Assembly: GCA_012934845.2 (NCBI GenBank) | Contig: WNNJ02001997.1 | Span: 62,001 to 126,000 of the forward strand | Origin: Pomphorhynchus laevis | Taxonomy: Eukaryota; Acanthocephala; Palaeacanthocephala; Echinorhynchida; Pomphorhynchidae | Length of the DNA: 64,000 nt | Reading direction: 5' to 3' | In this document: one piece after another, positions 25,101-36,711 of the stretch | Layout: each line of letters begins with the position of its first letter | Numbering within the stretch: the stretch's first letter is position 1 | Made by a program: the position numbers and the translations under genes | The notes under the pieces: generated by a model | Databases searched by the model: none | Told to the model about the DNA's origin: nothing | Seen by the model: the letters and a program-made list of their open reading frames with translations, nothing else

Positions 25101-25965
25101 CTTCGTATTTAAAGTGCATGAGTTGAGGCTGTATGCAAAGATACCGGCCTCTACACGCTCTCTCCAAGGGATCATTTGTTGATGATCGCTCCGTCATTGT
25201 CGCTTTCCAAAGGTTAAAAACTTTGCTGCGAATCTGCTCAATCAAATCGTCTTTAAATGTCTTGCCTCTAGGCGGTAATCCTCTCGCTTGCTAATAGTCT
25301 CGTTTTCACTATCAAAATTGATCATACTATCGAAAGATGAAAGAGAACTAACTTAGTTCAAGGAGAACCAAGTACATTGCAAAATCGAATAAAAGAACAT
25401 AATCAAATGAAATCCAAAATGTGAGCGAGATGAAAAAATCAAATCAAGTAGAACGATACAATTGTAATTTCTTAGTTAATAAATCTATAAAAATAAAGAG
25501 ATAATAATTGTTTTTATGCTTTAATATACTAAAATTCACAGTGGCACTTTGTGAGTAAAAGTCACCAAGTACTGGATTGTTAAAATTTTTAAACCATCCT
25601 ATAAAATATAGGTGTTCTTAAAGCTTTTTTTTATTAAATAGCTATGTTTTAAGGTACTTTGTAAATTCAAATTATGATTAGTCTAGTTATTAAATTTCAA
25701 ATGTTATCCTTTTTATCAAAATATTTCAATTATTCGAATTATATTTTTATATTTTATATTATTTGATAATACTTATGTTATATATAATATCATTTATGAT
25801 AATATTTTTATATATTATTTAATATTTTAATATTTTATTTTTTAGTGTAAAATTATAAAATAATTAATTATAAAATTAATAATGTATTTATTTAGAATAT
25901 TTGACGTTGAACACAAATACTACGCTGATGGAGAGGATGGCTACTTAATGAGGAAGACATTTTGA
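13160..25965 (+). CDS. NAA10: N-alpha-acetyltransferase 10, NatA catalytic subunit (six exons)
   Basis: Exons: 13160-13180, 19118-19216, 19263-19321, 22022-22073, 22124-22284 and 25896-25965, giving 153 residues. Phases agree at every junction. The product is a GNAT acetyltransferase; by family knowledge, with NAA15 it acetylates nascent protein N-termini at the ribosome. Visible features are the start MNIRRAN, substrate-loop LPENY with Glu24, the acetyl-CoA motif RRLGLA (84-89), NRAALHLYE, and KYYADGED near the end. A TGA four codons upstream, in frame, fixes the start. All introns are GT-AG except 22074-22123. The protein stops shortly after the catalytic core, whereas human NAA10 has 235 residues with a disordered acidic tail. 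Introns hold several LINE pieces and a foldback. Identity is very secure; the exon 1 call rests on the MNIR match, phase and donor. Confidence 0.93.
13655..16950 (-). mobile_element. LINE B, long copy with endonuclease deletion
   Basis: Read on the - strand, ORF1 remnants lie at about 16935-15707. They comprise a CX4C...CX2C zinc motif near 16840-16745 (CSNNDC ... CGYC), a coiled stretch ([15 protein letters not shown]), and an RRM-like C-terminal region with SPEDRKQLF and [11 protein letters not shown]. The endonuclease then begins (FTETWLN near 15510) but is joined almost at once to the RT linker near 15455, so most of the endonuclease is deleted. The RT runs 15461-14511 with [29 protein letters not shown] and YADDMK. 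The C-terminal RT part lies at 14462-13759 and the 3' end at about 13660. The copy lies inside NAA10 intron 1 in antisense orientation. Confidence 0.85.
16951..17504. other. Gap inside NAA10 intron 1
   Basis: This is probably the 5'UTR of the LINE B copy up to about 17170, followed by plain AT-rich intron. A 54-codon + strand frame (17003-17167) is antisense to that leader and matches nothing I recognise. Confidence 0.35.
17505..17945 (+). mobile_element. LINE A 3' fragment in NAA10 intron 1
   Basis: The + strand encodes the last ~110 residues of LINE A ([17 protein letters not shown]) and the hairpin at 17896-17911. It is truncated at both the 5' end and within the RT. Confidence 0.85.
18290..18960 (-). 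mobile_element. LINE A 3' fragment in NAA10 intron 1, antisense
   Basis: The - strand encodes about 170 residues of the LINE A C-terminus (open at 18885-18367) and ends with the hairpin at 18320-18335, which has one mismatch at the stem apex. It lies 160 bp upstream of NAA10 exon 2. Confidence 0.85.
19739..19885. repeat. AT-only tandem repeat, about 31-bp unit
   Basis: Units built of TTATTAATTATAAATAATTAA repeat three to four times within NAA10 intron 3. Low-complexity DNA. Confidence 0.7.
20648..20919. repeat. Foldback element, 272 bp, in NAA10 intron 3
   Basis: Arms 20648-20756 and 20811-20919 are near-perfect inverted copies (roughly 109 bp each with a handful of mismatches) around a 54-bp loop. 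The ends read CTTGTAAAACATGTA and its complement. Base composition is far less AT-rich than the surrounding intron. No coding sequence. It is a MITE-like or hairpin-forming element; no clear target duplication. Confidence 0.85.
21468..21653 (+). repeat. Direct repeat copy 1 (NAA10 intron 3)
   Basis: About 180 bp nearly identical to 24051-24229, differing mainly in a short replacement near the middle-right (TTCTTTCACA against TTCAACGA). No coding sense. A + strand open stretch at 21195-21494 overlaps it but has no recognisable product. Confidence 0.85.
22074..22123 (+). other. NAA10: 50-bp NAA10 intron lacking an AG acceptor
   Basis: The intron starts GTAAAT and ends TGCGG, immediately before GCC GTT CGT (AVRR). 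No AG dinucleotide occurs between the branch-like region and the coding restart, and reading through meets a stop after two codons (GTA AAT TAA). The coding frame on both sides is fixed by homology (HITSL then AVRR). Confidence 0.85.
24051..24229 (+). repeat. Direct repeat copy 2 (NAA10 intron 5)
   Basis: Partner of 21468-21653. The two lie 2.6 kb apart in different introns of the same gene, in the same orientation. Confidence 0.85.
24590..24695 (+). mobile_element. LINE A 3' tip in NAA10 intron 5
   Basis: Last codons and 3'UTR of LINE A, with the hairpin at 24652-24667. It ends in AAATAAATC followed by a run of T. The rest of intron 5 (22285-25895) is AT-rich and shows no gene. Confidence 0.8.
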
Positions 25966-26250
25966 GTTTTAAAAAAATTTTTCCCTTTATTTGTTAAAAT
26001 AACAAATTTTTATTTTAACACTTTTAAATACAAACTTTTCAGTAGTGACTTCGAAAGTATTACGAGGTGAGTTATTGGAGAGGTTCACCTCGATGGTCAG
26101 AAAATTTATGTATGTAGATATGTATTAATAACTCGCTTGGTTTATTTAAAATTGAAAGTTCAATCGATGGTTTTTATTGAACTATTTATATTCAAATTGA
26201 ACACTTTGCATGTACTGAACTCGTTAGGTTCAGTGCACCGCACTAACTGG

Positions 26251-26256
26251 AATAAA
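26251..26256 (+). terminator. Possible poly(A) signal for NAA10
   Basis: AATAAA lies 286 bp after the NAA10 stop codon and is the nearest match downstream. Use is not shown by the sequence. Confidence 0.35.
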
Positions 26257-26364
26257 TTGCATAAGGAATTAGAACGAATTAGACAAATTCTTGTTTATAA
26301 TAACTATCCATTTAGACTTGTTGATTAGATGATTAGGAATTTTCTAAAAACTACGGACCATAGT

Positions 26365-26730
26365 GCGCGACAGCCGCATACAAATACTAATCTCCTCCCA
26401 CTGTATCTTTTGCCTCATCGATCATCTCCATTGTACATAATCTCACTTTCTTAGGCTTCCATTTCGATGATCACCTTTCCCTTAAACCCTTCGCCGTGAC
26501 AAGGTCCGCTCGTCAAACTTAATTCTCAGTGAAATCCGCCGTATCCGCCCCCTTATCGACTTCCGTTCTTGTATGTCTCTTCGTTCATCGCTTCTTTTCC
26601 ATAAAATCGATTAATGCCTTAACCTTTTCGCCAATTCTTCAAAATCCATCATTTGGAGAATAGTAATACCCTATTACTCCACGTTCCCACCAATTACTCT
26701 GACAACTACGGTCTCCGAGCTGAACGTGCT
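26365..26730 (+). mobile_element. LINE A internal fragment
   Basis: About 365 bp match the LINE A RT thumb region on the + strand, with an internal deletion and no 3' end. The flanking DNA (25966-26364 and 26731-27618) shows no gene. Confidence 0.8.
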
Positions 26731-27618
26731 CGTTTAAAGATTTTACCTTCTTAAAACCAATTATCGTATTCCACTTGTTGAAGTGGAATACTCCCAATAA
26801 CTTTTACTAATTAAATACTACACAATTTGTTGTTCGTCCACAGCTAGTGCATTTTTGTCAATCTCATGCAGTTGTACTGCAATGCAAGTTTACGGTATCT
26901 ACACATGCAACTTCACAAAACCGCACTGATGCATCCTTTATTTTTCTATTTTAACACGATTAAGAGAAACTTGATATCCTGATCTACCTCAAATGAATTC
27001 GGCGCAAGCAAGCGACTTTCGGAATTTTGTTCAAATTTCGAATGTTTTTACTTTTACGATAAGCCTTAGGGAAAATTGACGTTAAAATATTAGCGGATTT
27101 CCTGTTGGAATGCAATGTACGAGAACTTTGCTTTCACGATAAGTGTTCCGGCGAATTAAACTCGCATGAGCATGTCATAACTAAACTGATGTTGCCAAAA
27201 TGTCGGCCATCTCCTATAGGCTGGTAAGCAAGGATTTCAACCTGGCCAATTGCAATTTTCTCTATTGTAGTGGCAACTTTCCTTTTTGAAAATAATTCAC
27301 ATCAGCATCGAATTCATTAATGAAAACAAAAGATTTGTTATCACATCAACATTTATTTTTTAATTTTTATTTAGAATTTACAGCTTCAGACAGTATTAGT
27401 TTGAACTAACGTAACACCTGATAGTCTGAGATAAAGGATGTCTGAGATAAAGGATGAATTGCGCTTACAAGTATATAGCTTATTCATGATTGATATCATG
27501 AAAATAAGTATCGTATTTTTCTTACGTTACTTTGACAATATTTTATGAGTCCATTGGCGGGAACCTTCTTTTATTAATGCTGTAAATAATTATTATTAAT
27601 ATTATTAAATAACGGATC

Positions 27619-27844
27619 GGAGGATTTTCAGAGCGTCGAAGGATTTTCAGAGCGTCGAAGGATTTTCAGAGCGTCGAAGGATTTTCAGAGCGTCGAAGGA
27701 TTTTCAGAGCGTCGAAGGATTTTCAGAGCGTCGAAGGATTTTCAGAGCGTCGAAGGATTTTCAGAGCGTCGAAGGATTTTCAAAGCGTCGAAGGATTTTC
27801 AGAGCGTCGAAGGATTTTCAGAGCGTCAAAGGATTTTCAGAGTC
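27619..27844. repeat. 19-bp minisatellite, about 12 copies
   Basis: The unit GAAGGATTTTCAGAGCGTC repeats eleven full times plus one shortened copy, nearly without variation. It lies between the convergent 3' ends of NAA10 and PDIA3. There are no unique spacers, so it is not a CRISPR-like array. Confidence 0.95.
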
Positions 27845-28300
27845 GATTTTCGTCATAATTTATTATTTAGTAATAAATAATAATTATAAACAATTATAGA
27901 ATAATATAATTGTTATTATATTCTTAATTATAATCAAATTAAGAATTTATATTTCCATTAACGCTAAGATTTCTCGAAGTACCATATTTTGACAATACAT
28001 TATATTGTTATCAGAGCATTATTTATCTGTAATGTTATTAATACAAGACATTAACGTAAAGTCAGAATTCAAACTTAGAAAATTAAAACTTAAGCGTTTA
28101 AAATTTGATTGTTTTTATAACGCATTGCTTCTAATTAGTCGATAAAAAGGAATTAAATTAAAAATTGCGTAACATTTTTGTTAAATAAACAAAATTTTAA
28201 CGTGACATAAATTATTGAACGAATTGAGAATAACGATATAGCACTACTAATCAGGATCGCAATGAACATTAATCAAACCGGTATTTGTTTTGAATGTGAA

Positions 28301-31300
28301 TTAAAGTTCCTTCTGAACGTCATCTTTCTTGTATTTAGTGAGCGGCTCTGTAGAATGCTCAACAAAGAATTTTATAAAGTCTTCTTTCGTGCGACCACCC
28401 TAAAAATCATTGAAAATTTTTTAATATTCAAATCTTACACTTTTTAAATAAAATAACCTTAAAAATGTGAAAATATAAAAATGTGATATTTATATTTGTA
28501 GATTCAGTTAGTCACTTAAATTAATTATACTTCATGTTATGAATATTATTTAATTTTATGTTTATTAATATACTTTACTAAATATAAATTGATTTAAAAT
28601 TTAATCTAAAAATTTAATATTAAAATATATTAATTTAATATTTTACTTATAAACTTCACAATAACTTTATTAACTATAAATTTGTTATAATTTATAACTT
28701 TAACGAATTTTTATAACTAGTATTTAAGTATACAATAGTTAATTATTTTTTATTAACGAATAGTTAAGTTTCTTTAACTAAAGAAAAAATATAAGTTACT
28801 GATTATTTTTAATCTCTCTTCACAGTAGCCTGTTAAGATGATGCTGCATGCTAGTGAGGCAATAAATTGTATTTGTAAATTAGGAATGTTCCTTAATTTC
28901 GTTAGTATATTAACTTGTATTATGTAAGTTATAAAAGTTAATATAAAATATAACTTAAATTATATTTCATTAAATATAAATCACCATACAGTTTTGTTAT
29001 TTTTTAATTTTATTCCAAATAATTTGTGTTTTTGCGATGAGGTCATCGACAATTGCATTTATTTTACAACTGAGCTGTTTAAACTAATGATTATTTCTAC
29101 TACATGAGTAGAAACGATTGTTTTATCATGTCACGCCGGTAACAATGTAGAATAATTACAACATGGATAAAACACTTACTATAATAACTTCGTTATCATG
29201 GATAAAAAATATTTTATTTATTAACAAATTATTACCACTTGAATCAATAATTTGTTGAATTAAAATTTATTGTTAATAAATTTTAAAATTACATTTAAAT
29301 ATTAATTTAATTCAAAAAGCTACAAAATATTTATTTAAAGTATAAATCTAAAAAATCTAATAAATTTATATATTTAAAGCTACAAAATCATAATTTAAAG
29401 TTAGTTTAAATATAAATTAACTTTTATTTTAAGTTACCTTTTACTTTTTTTATTTATTCGACGATATTATCTTCGCCGAAAAATTTATGCTTAAAGTATA
29501 TCCATTTATTGAATTGGTTATATAATTTTGTAAATATTATAAATAAATTTACTTTCAAATATTTATATTAAAAATAGTTCAGCGAACAATGTAAGCTATG
29601 CAACTTACATCGTATAAAATGGGTTCATTTTTCTTGTTTTTAGGAATGAAATACATAGTTGGATAGCCACGAACTTCAAATTGACTCATCACTTCATTGT
29701 CAGCTGCATTCATCTTTGCGATAAGCAAGTTTGATTCATCGCTTAATTCTTTAGCAACTTCAGATAAAATAGGAGCCAATTGTTTACAATGTCCACACCA
29801 GGGAGCATAGAATTCGATGAACACGTCCTTATCATTATCCATTACAATTGACTTGAAGGTTTTCGCAACAACTACATGAACATCATCTTCAGTTGGATTT
29901 TCCGGAATGGGCTCAGATTTAACTGTCGGTTCGATCTTTCCGTCCATTACGTCCTTGATAAATTCAACGATATTATCCGCGCTGAAAATGCATGTTTAAA
30001 TATTAACTAAATTAAACTAAACTAAATTTTTAGTTGTTAAATTATATATCAAGTATCTATTCTAGACACTTCATAGTGTAATATTAGACTACCATTTATT
30101 ATATGGTTTACATGGTCTAAGTACATGTGACATTTGATTCCTGATGAACTTTATTCTTTATCCATCGTTCATTTTTTATTAGCCAATTAATAAAAATTGA
30201 TTTTTATTTTAAATTTTATCGTTAAATATAAATTGTATAAAATCCTATATTATTATTTATTATTTATCTTTATTTTTATTTATGTATCGTATAACATAAG
30301 TAGCCTTTGTTATCCAATCTGATTTGTTCTACTGACACTTTATTATTTACATGTGGACTTTGTTTTCCCGATTACATAACCTCTGTCAGAAATACTGAAA
30401 CTATGCATTCTTGATACAAAAATGTATAATGCATGCCATTATCCTCACAGGTATTGTTCCTATTGTTATACAGCAGGACGCTACTAATCAGTCTGAGCGA
30501 GTATTATCAGTTGCTGACCCAGACATATACACAGACTTATATACATTTCGTTGAAATGCTTTTATTAAATTTAAATATTAAATTAATATTAATTTATATT
30601 TAATTAATATTAATTATCTTTATTTTTATTTATATCTCGTATAAAATACGTAGAATCAGTTATCTGATTTGCTTTCTGATAAACTGAAAGCCGTTGACGT
30701 ATACTGCGAATACAAAGGGATGCATCACACTCTTTTGTGGTACTCCTACTTACAATTCTTAATAAAAATATGAGATTATTAGATTAAAATTATGAGAACT
30801 TGTAATTATTCTTCGTTGAAAGATATAAATGATTACAATATAGTTATTATCTTTATTTTTGATAAAAATTCTTTATTATTGTATAAAATACTTAATAATT
30901 ATTTATTTTGAATCTTTATTTTTATTTATATACCGTATAAAATACGCAGATTCAGTTATCTGATCTAATTTACTCATTACATGTAATTAATTTCATAAAA
31001 GAGATAAAAATTTTATTTTATTTTATCTCTTTTATAAAAGAAAATTAAATTACAAAATTTAAAATCTTAAAAATTTTAATTTTTTAAAATATTTTTAAAA
31101 AAGTCATTATATGTTTAGAATTTAAAATAAACAATTTTAAACAACCTGAATTGGCTTTCCATCTTATATTTTTGCTGATTACTTTGTTCGTACAGTACAA
31201 CGTTAATTTTACTAGTATCCTCGGGATCAAAACCACCTTGTTTAAGTTCATGCATAAAATCATCAGTGTCTGATATAGCAAATTTAATTTGCTGGTTATT

Positions 31301-34300
31301 AGTAAAGCTTTGTGCTGCCTTTAATATACGATTTCGAACATACACCAAATCTATATCACATAAATAAAGTTAGTTTTAGACAAACAAAAAAATCTTTTTA
31401 CTTTTCGATTTCTTGACAAGGTCAACATCGGTGTAAGCTATTAACAAATAAGATTCACTGAAATCGTTAATATTATCAGGTGTACGTACGCCGCATAAGC
31501 CATATCTAAAAGCACAGTTGAAAACGTCAAATACAAACACAGCAGATGCCATCATCACTCATTATCTTAATTTCCTTATATCATTCAATATCATTTTGTG
31601 AATCATCTATTTTATTTAAAAACATTTTTCAACTAATTTTGATCTAAAGATTTAAATATTTTGATTGTTAAAACATATTTAGGATGATTTTATATGATTT
31701 CGGGATAGTAAGAAATTATTATAACAAATTCGCATAAAATCAATTTTAAGATTATTTAAAAATATTTAACAATTATAGAATTATTATCAATTCAAGATAT
31801 TACCAATTCGATACGGTCTATTTAGATGTAACTGATAGTCTTTCAAACATTGTTACTATCCAAATGAAATGTGGAATTTATGAAATTCCAAAACTTATTT
31901 ATTTCGATTATGGAAGTTTACCAAAATGTATTATTCAAATGGATAATTTTCGCTCAAGTGCCAAATAAGCTCACCTATTAGCGAGAATGAATTTAATAAT
32001 TTCATCATTTGATTTGTAGGAACCAGAATATTCAATTTCAGATTGTTCGAGTTTCGGGCTTCGAAGAGCTGCAGCTGTGTAGAACACGATTTTGCTAAAT
32101 ATAACTTAACTGCTAGATCATATTCTTAAAAAAGGAAATAGATTTATTAAAGCTAATTAAGATCAAATAGTAAAAATATAATTCAATTCTTATTTTTCTT
32201 TGACTTCCTGGAAAGAATAGAAAATTTAATTGAAATAAGATTTTTCTGCTTTTTTAAGGCATGTGCGATTTTGTGCTGCCTTTGGCGTTTATCAAATTTC
32301 AATCTACTTTCGCTGAATATCAGCCTCAATTCAATGTTTATTTCAAAAAGAACGATTCTCTTGATCACTCTTTAAAAAATTGTCTATTATATTTAGTGTA
32401 AAAGCCATATTTTCATTTGCTTGCTTGTTATCGAGAGGAACCTCACAAAAGCATCGTAATCGTATTTAATATTATTTAATTTTATTATTATACTTTATCG
32501 CCAAGTAAACTATAATTGACATATCACTCCTTACGAAATATCTGGTGTCAGCAACTAAAATTGGAGTTTGTAAAGATTAACCATGTCGATAAGAATGAAA
32601 ATAATTAATTAATATTAATTAATTTTAACAAAATTAAAAATAAATAGCGTTTTAATAATTTATTTAATAACATATTTAATATAATTTTATAATTAATTAT
32701 TAGCGAATTAAAAATTGTTTATTTAATTATAAAACTGATTGTTTTCCTTATTGCCACAGAAGAAGGCTTGGCCTAAATTTGCATTTTTTAACTCACACAC
32801 ATTACATCAAATGTGTTTGCAGCGTTTGCTAATCTTTCAAACTAGTATAACTTCATAATGTAATTCTCTAGCAGCGATAATTGTAATGGATTGCTTGTTA
32901 TAGCAATCACAAATTTGTGAATCGCTTCTTCTACAAGTGCTAAGAAATTCTGCAAGTGTTCGAATTACGAGTCATATCTCGTAATTCGAAGTATATTTTT
33001 ATACTAAATAATGAATAATCATTAGTTAGTATAAAAGTAATTATATAATGGGTTCTATATGAATGTAATATTCACTTGAATATTATTTAAAAACATATAA
33101 GAATAAATATTAGATAAGTTTGGCAAAAATTAAAATGCCTATATCTAACTAACAATGGATAGGCTGGTAATCATATTCCAGACAGAAATACAAATTTAAG
33201 TTTAAAAATTAAATCTTAAATTTTATTTTTAAATATATAATTTTTTTTATATTGAATTTAAAGTTTTTTACCCAATAAAGTAATATTTGTTGTTTATTTT
33301 CAAGTCATCTTTTAAGTATAATATCATCCTTTGAGTATATCGTGTTTACATCTTTAGTGTAAATATCAAGACTCATCCCGCAACTTTCAAAATCTTGAAA
33401 GTCGACTAACATTGTAGTTTAAGATTTACAATGGCTAGAGTGCATCAAGTTATTTGAATGAAGGGAATTTGATTTCTGCTGATACGGCGATTATCTTAAG
33501 TCGTTGTATTTTTCAAGTTGTATTTTTTAATCGCCATTTCAAAATTCAAGATTTGAAAATATTTTAAAATATAAATTAATGCAAACTTCCAGCTATTTAA
33601 AAATTAAAATGTTCATAAAAATGTAATCGAAAACACAAATAGCTTACTTTTTGTAACCGGCTTTGGTCATAATGTCTTCGTTGGTAGTATACGCAAAGCG
33701 TACTCGATATTTGAGATCAGCCAAACCTTTAAGTTCGTCCAACCCATTTACTTTATCATTTTCGAAGAATCCGAATACTATTCCGCTCAGCGTTTGCTTG
33801 TCTGATAGAAGTGCGTCGAATTCGCTGACGGTAAAGATTTCCAATGCAGCTGGCATAGCCATACTTTCGACAAACTCAATTATATTTCCTAAACAAACAT
33901 ATTATTTTATTGTTCGACTATAGAATTATTAAAATGTAAATGAACATCTGTAGTCGATAGGAAATGAAACTGTTTACATTGGAAGTCACTGCAAATATTT
34001 ACTATTAATGTTGCGAAACCCCATTTCCGACTACTGATTACAATATAAAAAAATCGTCAAAATGACATATATCTTTCAATTTTTAAAACTCAAACCCATA
34101 TTTTAAGAAAATGAAGTTAAAAACCACATAAACAAGATTTTATCAGATAGATTTTATCATGCGTGTTTACATTTTAATATGCAAATAATATACTTAATAT
34201 ATTTATAATAATATATTATATGAATATATAATTTAATGTAATTTATTAAATTTTATGTAGATATCGTGTCCTCCCGATATTTCGAATTTTTGATCTTTCA

Positions 34301-35741
34301 ATAAAAATAATTTTTAACCCTATCAGAAAACATGACTAGAATTCTATGAGTAAAAAAGTCTTCTGACACCCACGTATCAACTATTCTTGGTTACATATAT
34401 CATAAGACTATTTGTACCTATGGTTAGGTACAAAATGGTTACAAATACTATAAGAAAACGCCTTAAAATTGGACTTGTTTTATACAATATAAAATATAGG
34501 TATAGCTTTCTTTATTTTATAAAGAAAGCTATACTTACATTTGGACTTGATTTAAAATTTTTCTCTTTTTTATTTTTAAGGGCTAAAAAGGTAAATAATA
34601 AATTTAAAATATCGAAAATTCGAAATATCGGTACAGAATCATAATATTTGTGACTAATAATATTAATATAACATAATATTAATAATATATTAACAATATA
34701 TATAATATAATTTATATTGATAATATATTAATATTAATATACAATATTATCAAATATTATCGATCTGTGCAATCAATGCGAACGATTGGAAAGGTAAGAT
34801 TTTCGTTATAATTTATGTGCCAGGCGAATTTTTCAAATTCGATTAGAAAGTTTTTTTCAAAATGAAGAAAAATATTGTTTTCATATTCGGTTAGAAATGG
34901 GTTGTTATATGCACGAAATGCGTTAAAGGCATTATGAAACAGAAGTTAAATAAAATGAAGCGAATCGAATTAAACATTTAAATTACGACTAAAATTAGTG
35001 GTTTCTAAAACAAGAAAGATAACGCGAATCTAGAAATTCAATATAGAACTCGTCACGACAGGTATGGTCGTCACTTCTTTAGAAGTGATTACTCAATTCA
35101 TCTAAAAGCGACTTGGAATAGCAACATATTTCAATAATCTCGTAAATAGCGTCATTTTTGAAAATGTTTCTAAAGATATAATTTTTGAAGAAATTGAATA
35201 CAATCAACCTCATTGCCTTAAAGCCGATATGATGATTATAGGTCCTAATTGAGAAAGATCATATTATATATTATTATATATTATTCATATTAAAATATTA
35301 AGGTTTTATTTTTTCATAAATTTGAAACTTAAATTAAAAAGTGAAAAAACTCACTTGTATTGCGACCGCCCCGGTATTCTTCAACATATTTGCCATTTCG
35401 AAAAAGCTTTAACGTCGGATATCCGGTGATTTCAAGTTTACTGCACGTCTCCTTGCCTCCAGTACTAGTGCAATCTACTTTTGCCAATGTACCTGCTGCA
35501 AGAGCGTCGCTCGCTTCCTCGAACTTTGGAGCCAAATTTTTACAGTGTCCACACCTTAAAGATAGCATAGACTAGCAAGGAATATAGCCACTCTTTTATA
35601 TTACCATGGCGCATAGAACTTGACTAACACAACGCCTAGTTCATTTATCTTCCCTTCGAAGTTGTCGGACAGATCAAGAACTTTGTGAGCTTGTAAGTTG
35701 CCAACAAACAACACAGCAAGAACGGCCAACTGGAATAGCAT
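28301..35741 (-). CDS. PDIA3: Protein disulfide isomerase A3 / ERp57 (eight exons)
   Basis: Exons in coding order: 35741-35605, 35554-35355, 33888-33648, 32094-31975, 31505-31402, 31350-31146, 29981-29609, 28399-28301. Phases agree throughout, all introns are GT-AG, and the product is 492 residues (human PDIA3 has 505). It begins with a signal peptide (about residues 1-18). Domain a has CGHC at 47-50, then come b (about 113-230), b' (about 233-335), and a' with FYAPWCGHC (active site 398-401). The tail KKDDVQKEL ends in QKEL, an ER-retrieval signal variant. The motif SYLLIAYTDVD in b' marks it as PDIA3 rather than PDIA1. By family knowledge it isomerises disulfides in glycoproteins with calnexin/calreticulin in the ER lumen. 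Introns of 50 and 51 bp coexist with introns above 1 kb. An in-frame TAG just upstream fixes the start. Confidence 0.95.
29455..29500 (-). pseudogene. Partial copy of the PDIA3 exon 7 acceptor region
   Basis: About 45 bp resemble 29958-30000, the intron 6/exon 7 junction (DNIVE codons plus the polypyrimidine side). In the copy the AG is GG, so it would not splice. It lies in intron 7 and looks like a decayed local duplication. Confidence 0.45.
30180..30980. repeat. Three-copy dispersed repeat in PDIA3 intron 6
   Basis: A block containing ATCTTTATTTTTATTTAT, then a CGTATAA core and CAGTTATCTGATTTG, occurs near 30284, 30617 and 30911. A related inverted copy lies near 36586-36700. Non-coding. 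Confidence 0.6.
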
Positions 35742-35760
35742 CTATAAAAATGTCATTGTT
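35742..35760 (-). promoter_or_regulatory. Acceptor-like sequence directly before the PDIA3 ATG
   Basis: On the - strand CATTTTTATAG ends exactly at the ATG. This is the layout of a trans-splice (spliced-leader) or 5'UTR-intron acceptor. Inference only; the TAG is also an in-frame stop. Confidence 0.35.
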
Positions 35761-36711
35761 AGGTTTTAATTTGATGTTTTTATTATTTAAAATTAAAACG
35801 CATATCAATAAGGAATGTGTGAAGATATGTATGGATACTCCGGCATATTTCAAATACTCTCTCATACGACGGTAGAAACTAAAAAAAACATTAGACTTGT
35901 AGAATAAACTATACACCTATATTCAAGTCCTTTTTATATTTTATAGCAACGATATAAATGATGAAGTCAGAAAATAATCATCAAATCTGAAAGAACACTG
36001 GCAAATAACTTAAATATTAGCATTTGATATGAAACAAAGTCACTTCACTGAAATTATATACTTTATATTATATAACCACATAAACGAAAATTGCAAAACT
36101 AAACGATCTTTTGATGGCAATACTAAATTTAAAAATAAACATTTTATTTTTATAATATTTTCTGGGTAATTTCGTTTTTGTAAATAATAACTAAAACATA
36201 TAATTTGCTAGAATATAAAAATCATACATCACATATATAGCGTGTCAATTATATATCTTACATAACTGTAGTTTTGAATAATTCTGCAAATTACCGTAAC
36301 TTTGGTTGATTTTGCAAATACGATGCATCTAGCAATCCATTCAACTTTCAACAAATTTACTAAAATTAATATTAGTTATGTAATTTAGAGAAAAGGCTGC
36401 ATTTTTTATACGATTTTATTTTTTAATAGTAAAATTTTATTAATACCTTAGAACTAATTAATTCTGTTAAGTAGTAAGCGAAATTATTAACAAATCATAA
36501 GGCATTTTCATTTACAATTACGCATTTGAATACTTTTTAAAGTTGGACATAGATAAATCACATAATACAATATAATATTAAATAAATCAGATCAGATAAC
36601 TGAGTCCACTTATTTTATATTAAATATAAATAAAGATAAATAATAATATAAGATTTTATACAATTTAAATCAAGTTAAAATAAAAAATTAAAATTTAAAA
36701 TAAAATTCAAT
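35761..36711. other. Gap upstream of PDIA3
   Basis: AT-rich DNA, presumably holding the PDIA3 promoter. Apart from the repeat noted near 36586, I see no gene or RNA. Confidence 0.5.

Noticed and set aside
27619-27844. CRISPR-like regular array
   Set aside because: The repeats are contiguous with no spacers, in a eukaryotic context. It is a minisatellite.
29461-29490. Alternative last PDIA3 exon coding GEDNIVE
   Set aside because: It lacks an AG acceptor. The exon at 28399-28301 has a proper acceptor, the expected GGR-DFI-KF sequence and an ER-retrieval end.
34387-34644. 85-codon frame in PDIA3 intron 2
   Set aside because: Phe/Lys/Ile-rich composition from AT-rich DNA, containing a local palindrome. 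No family match.
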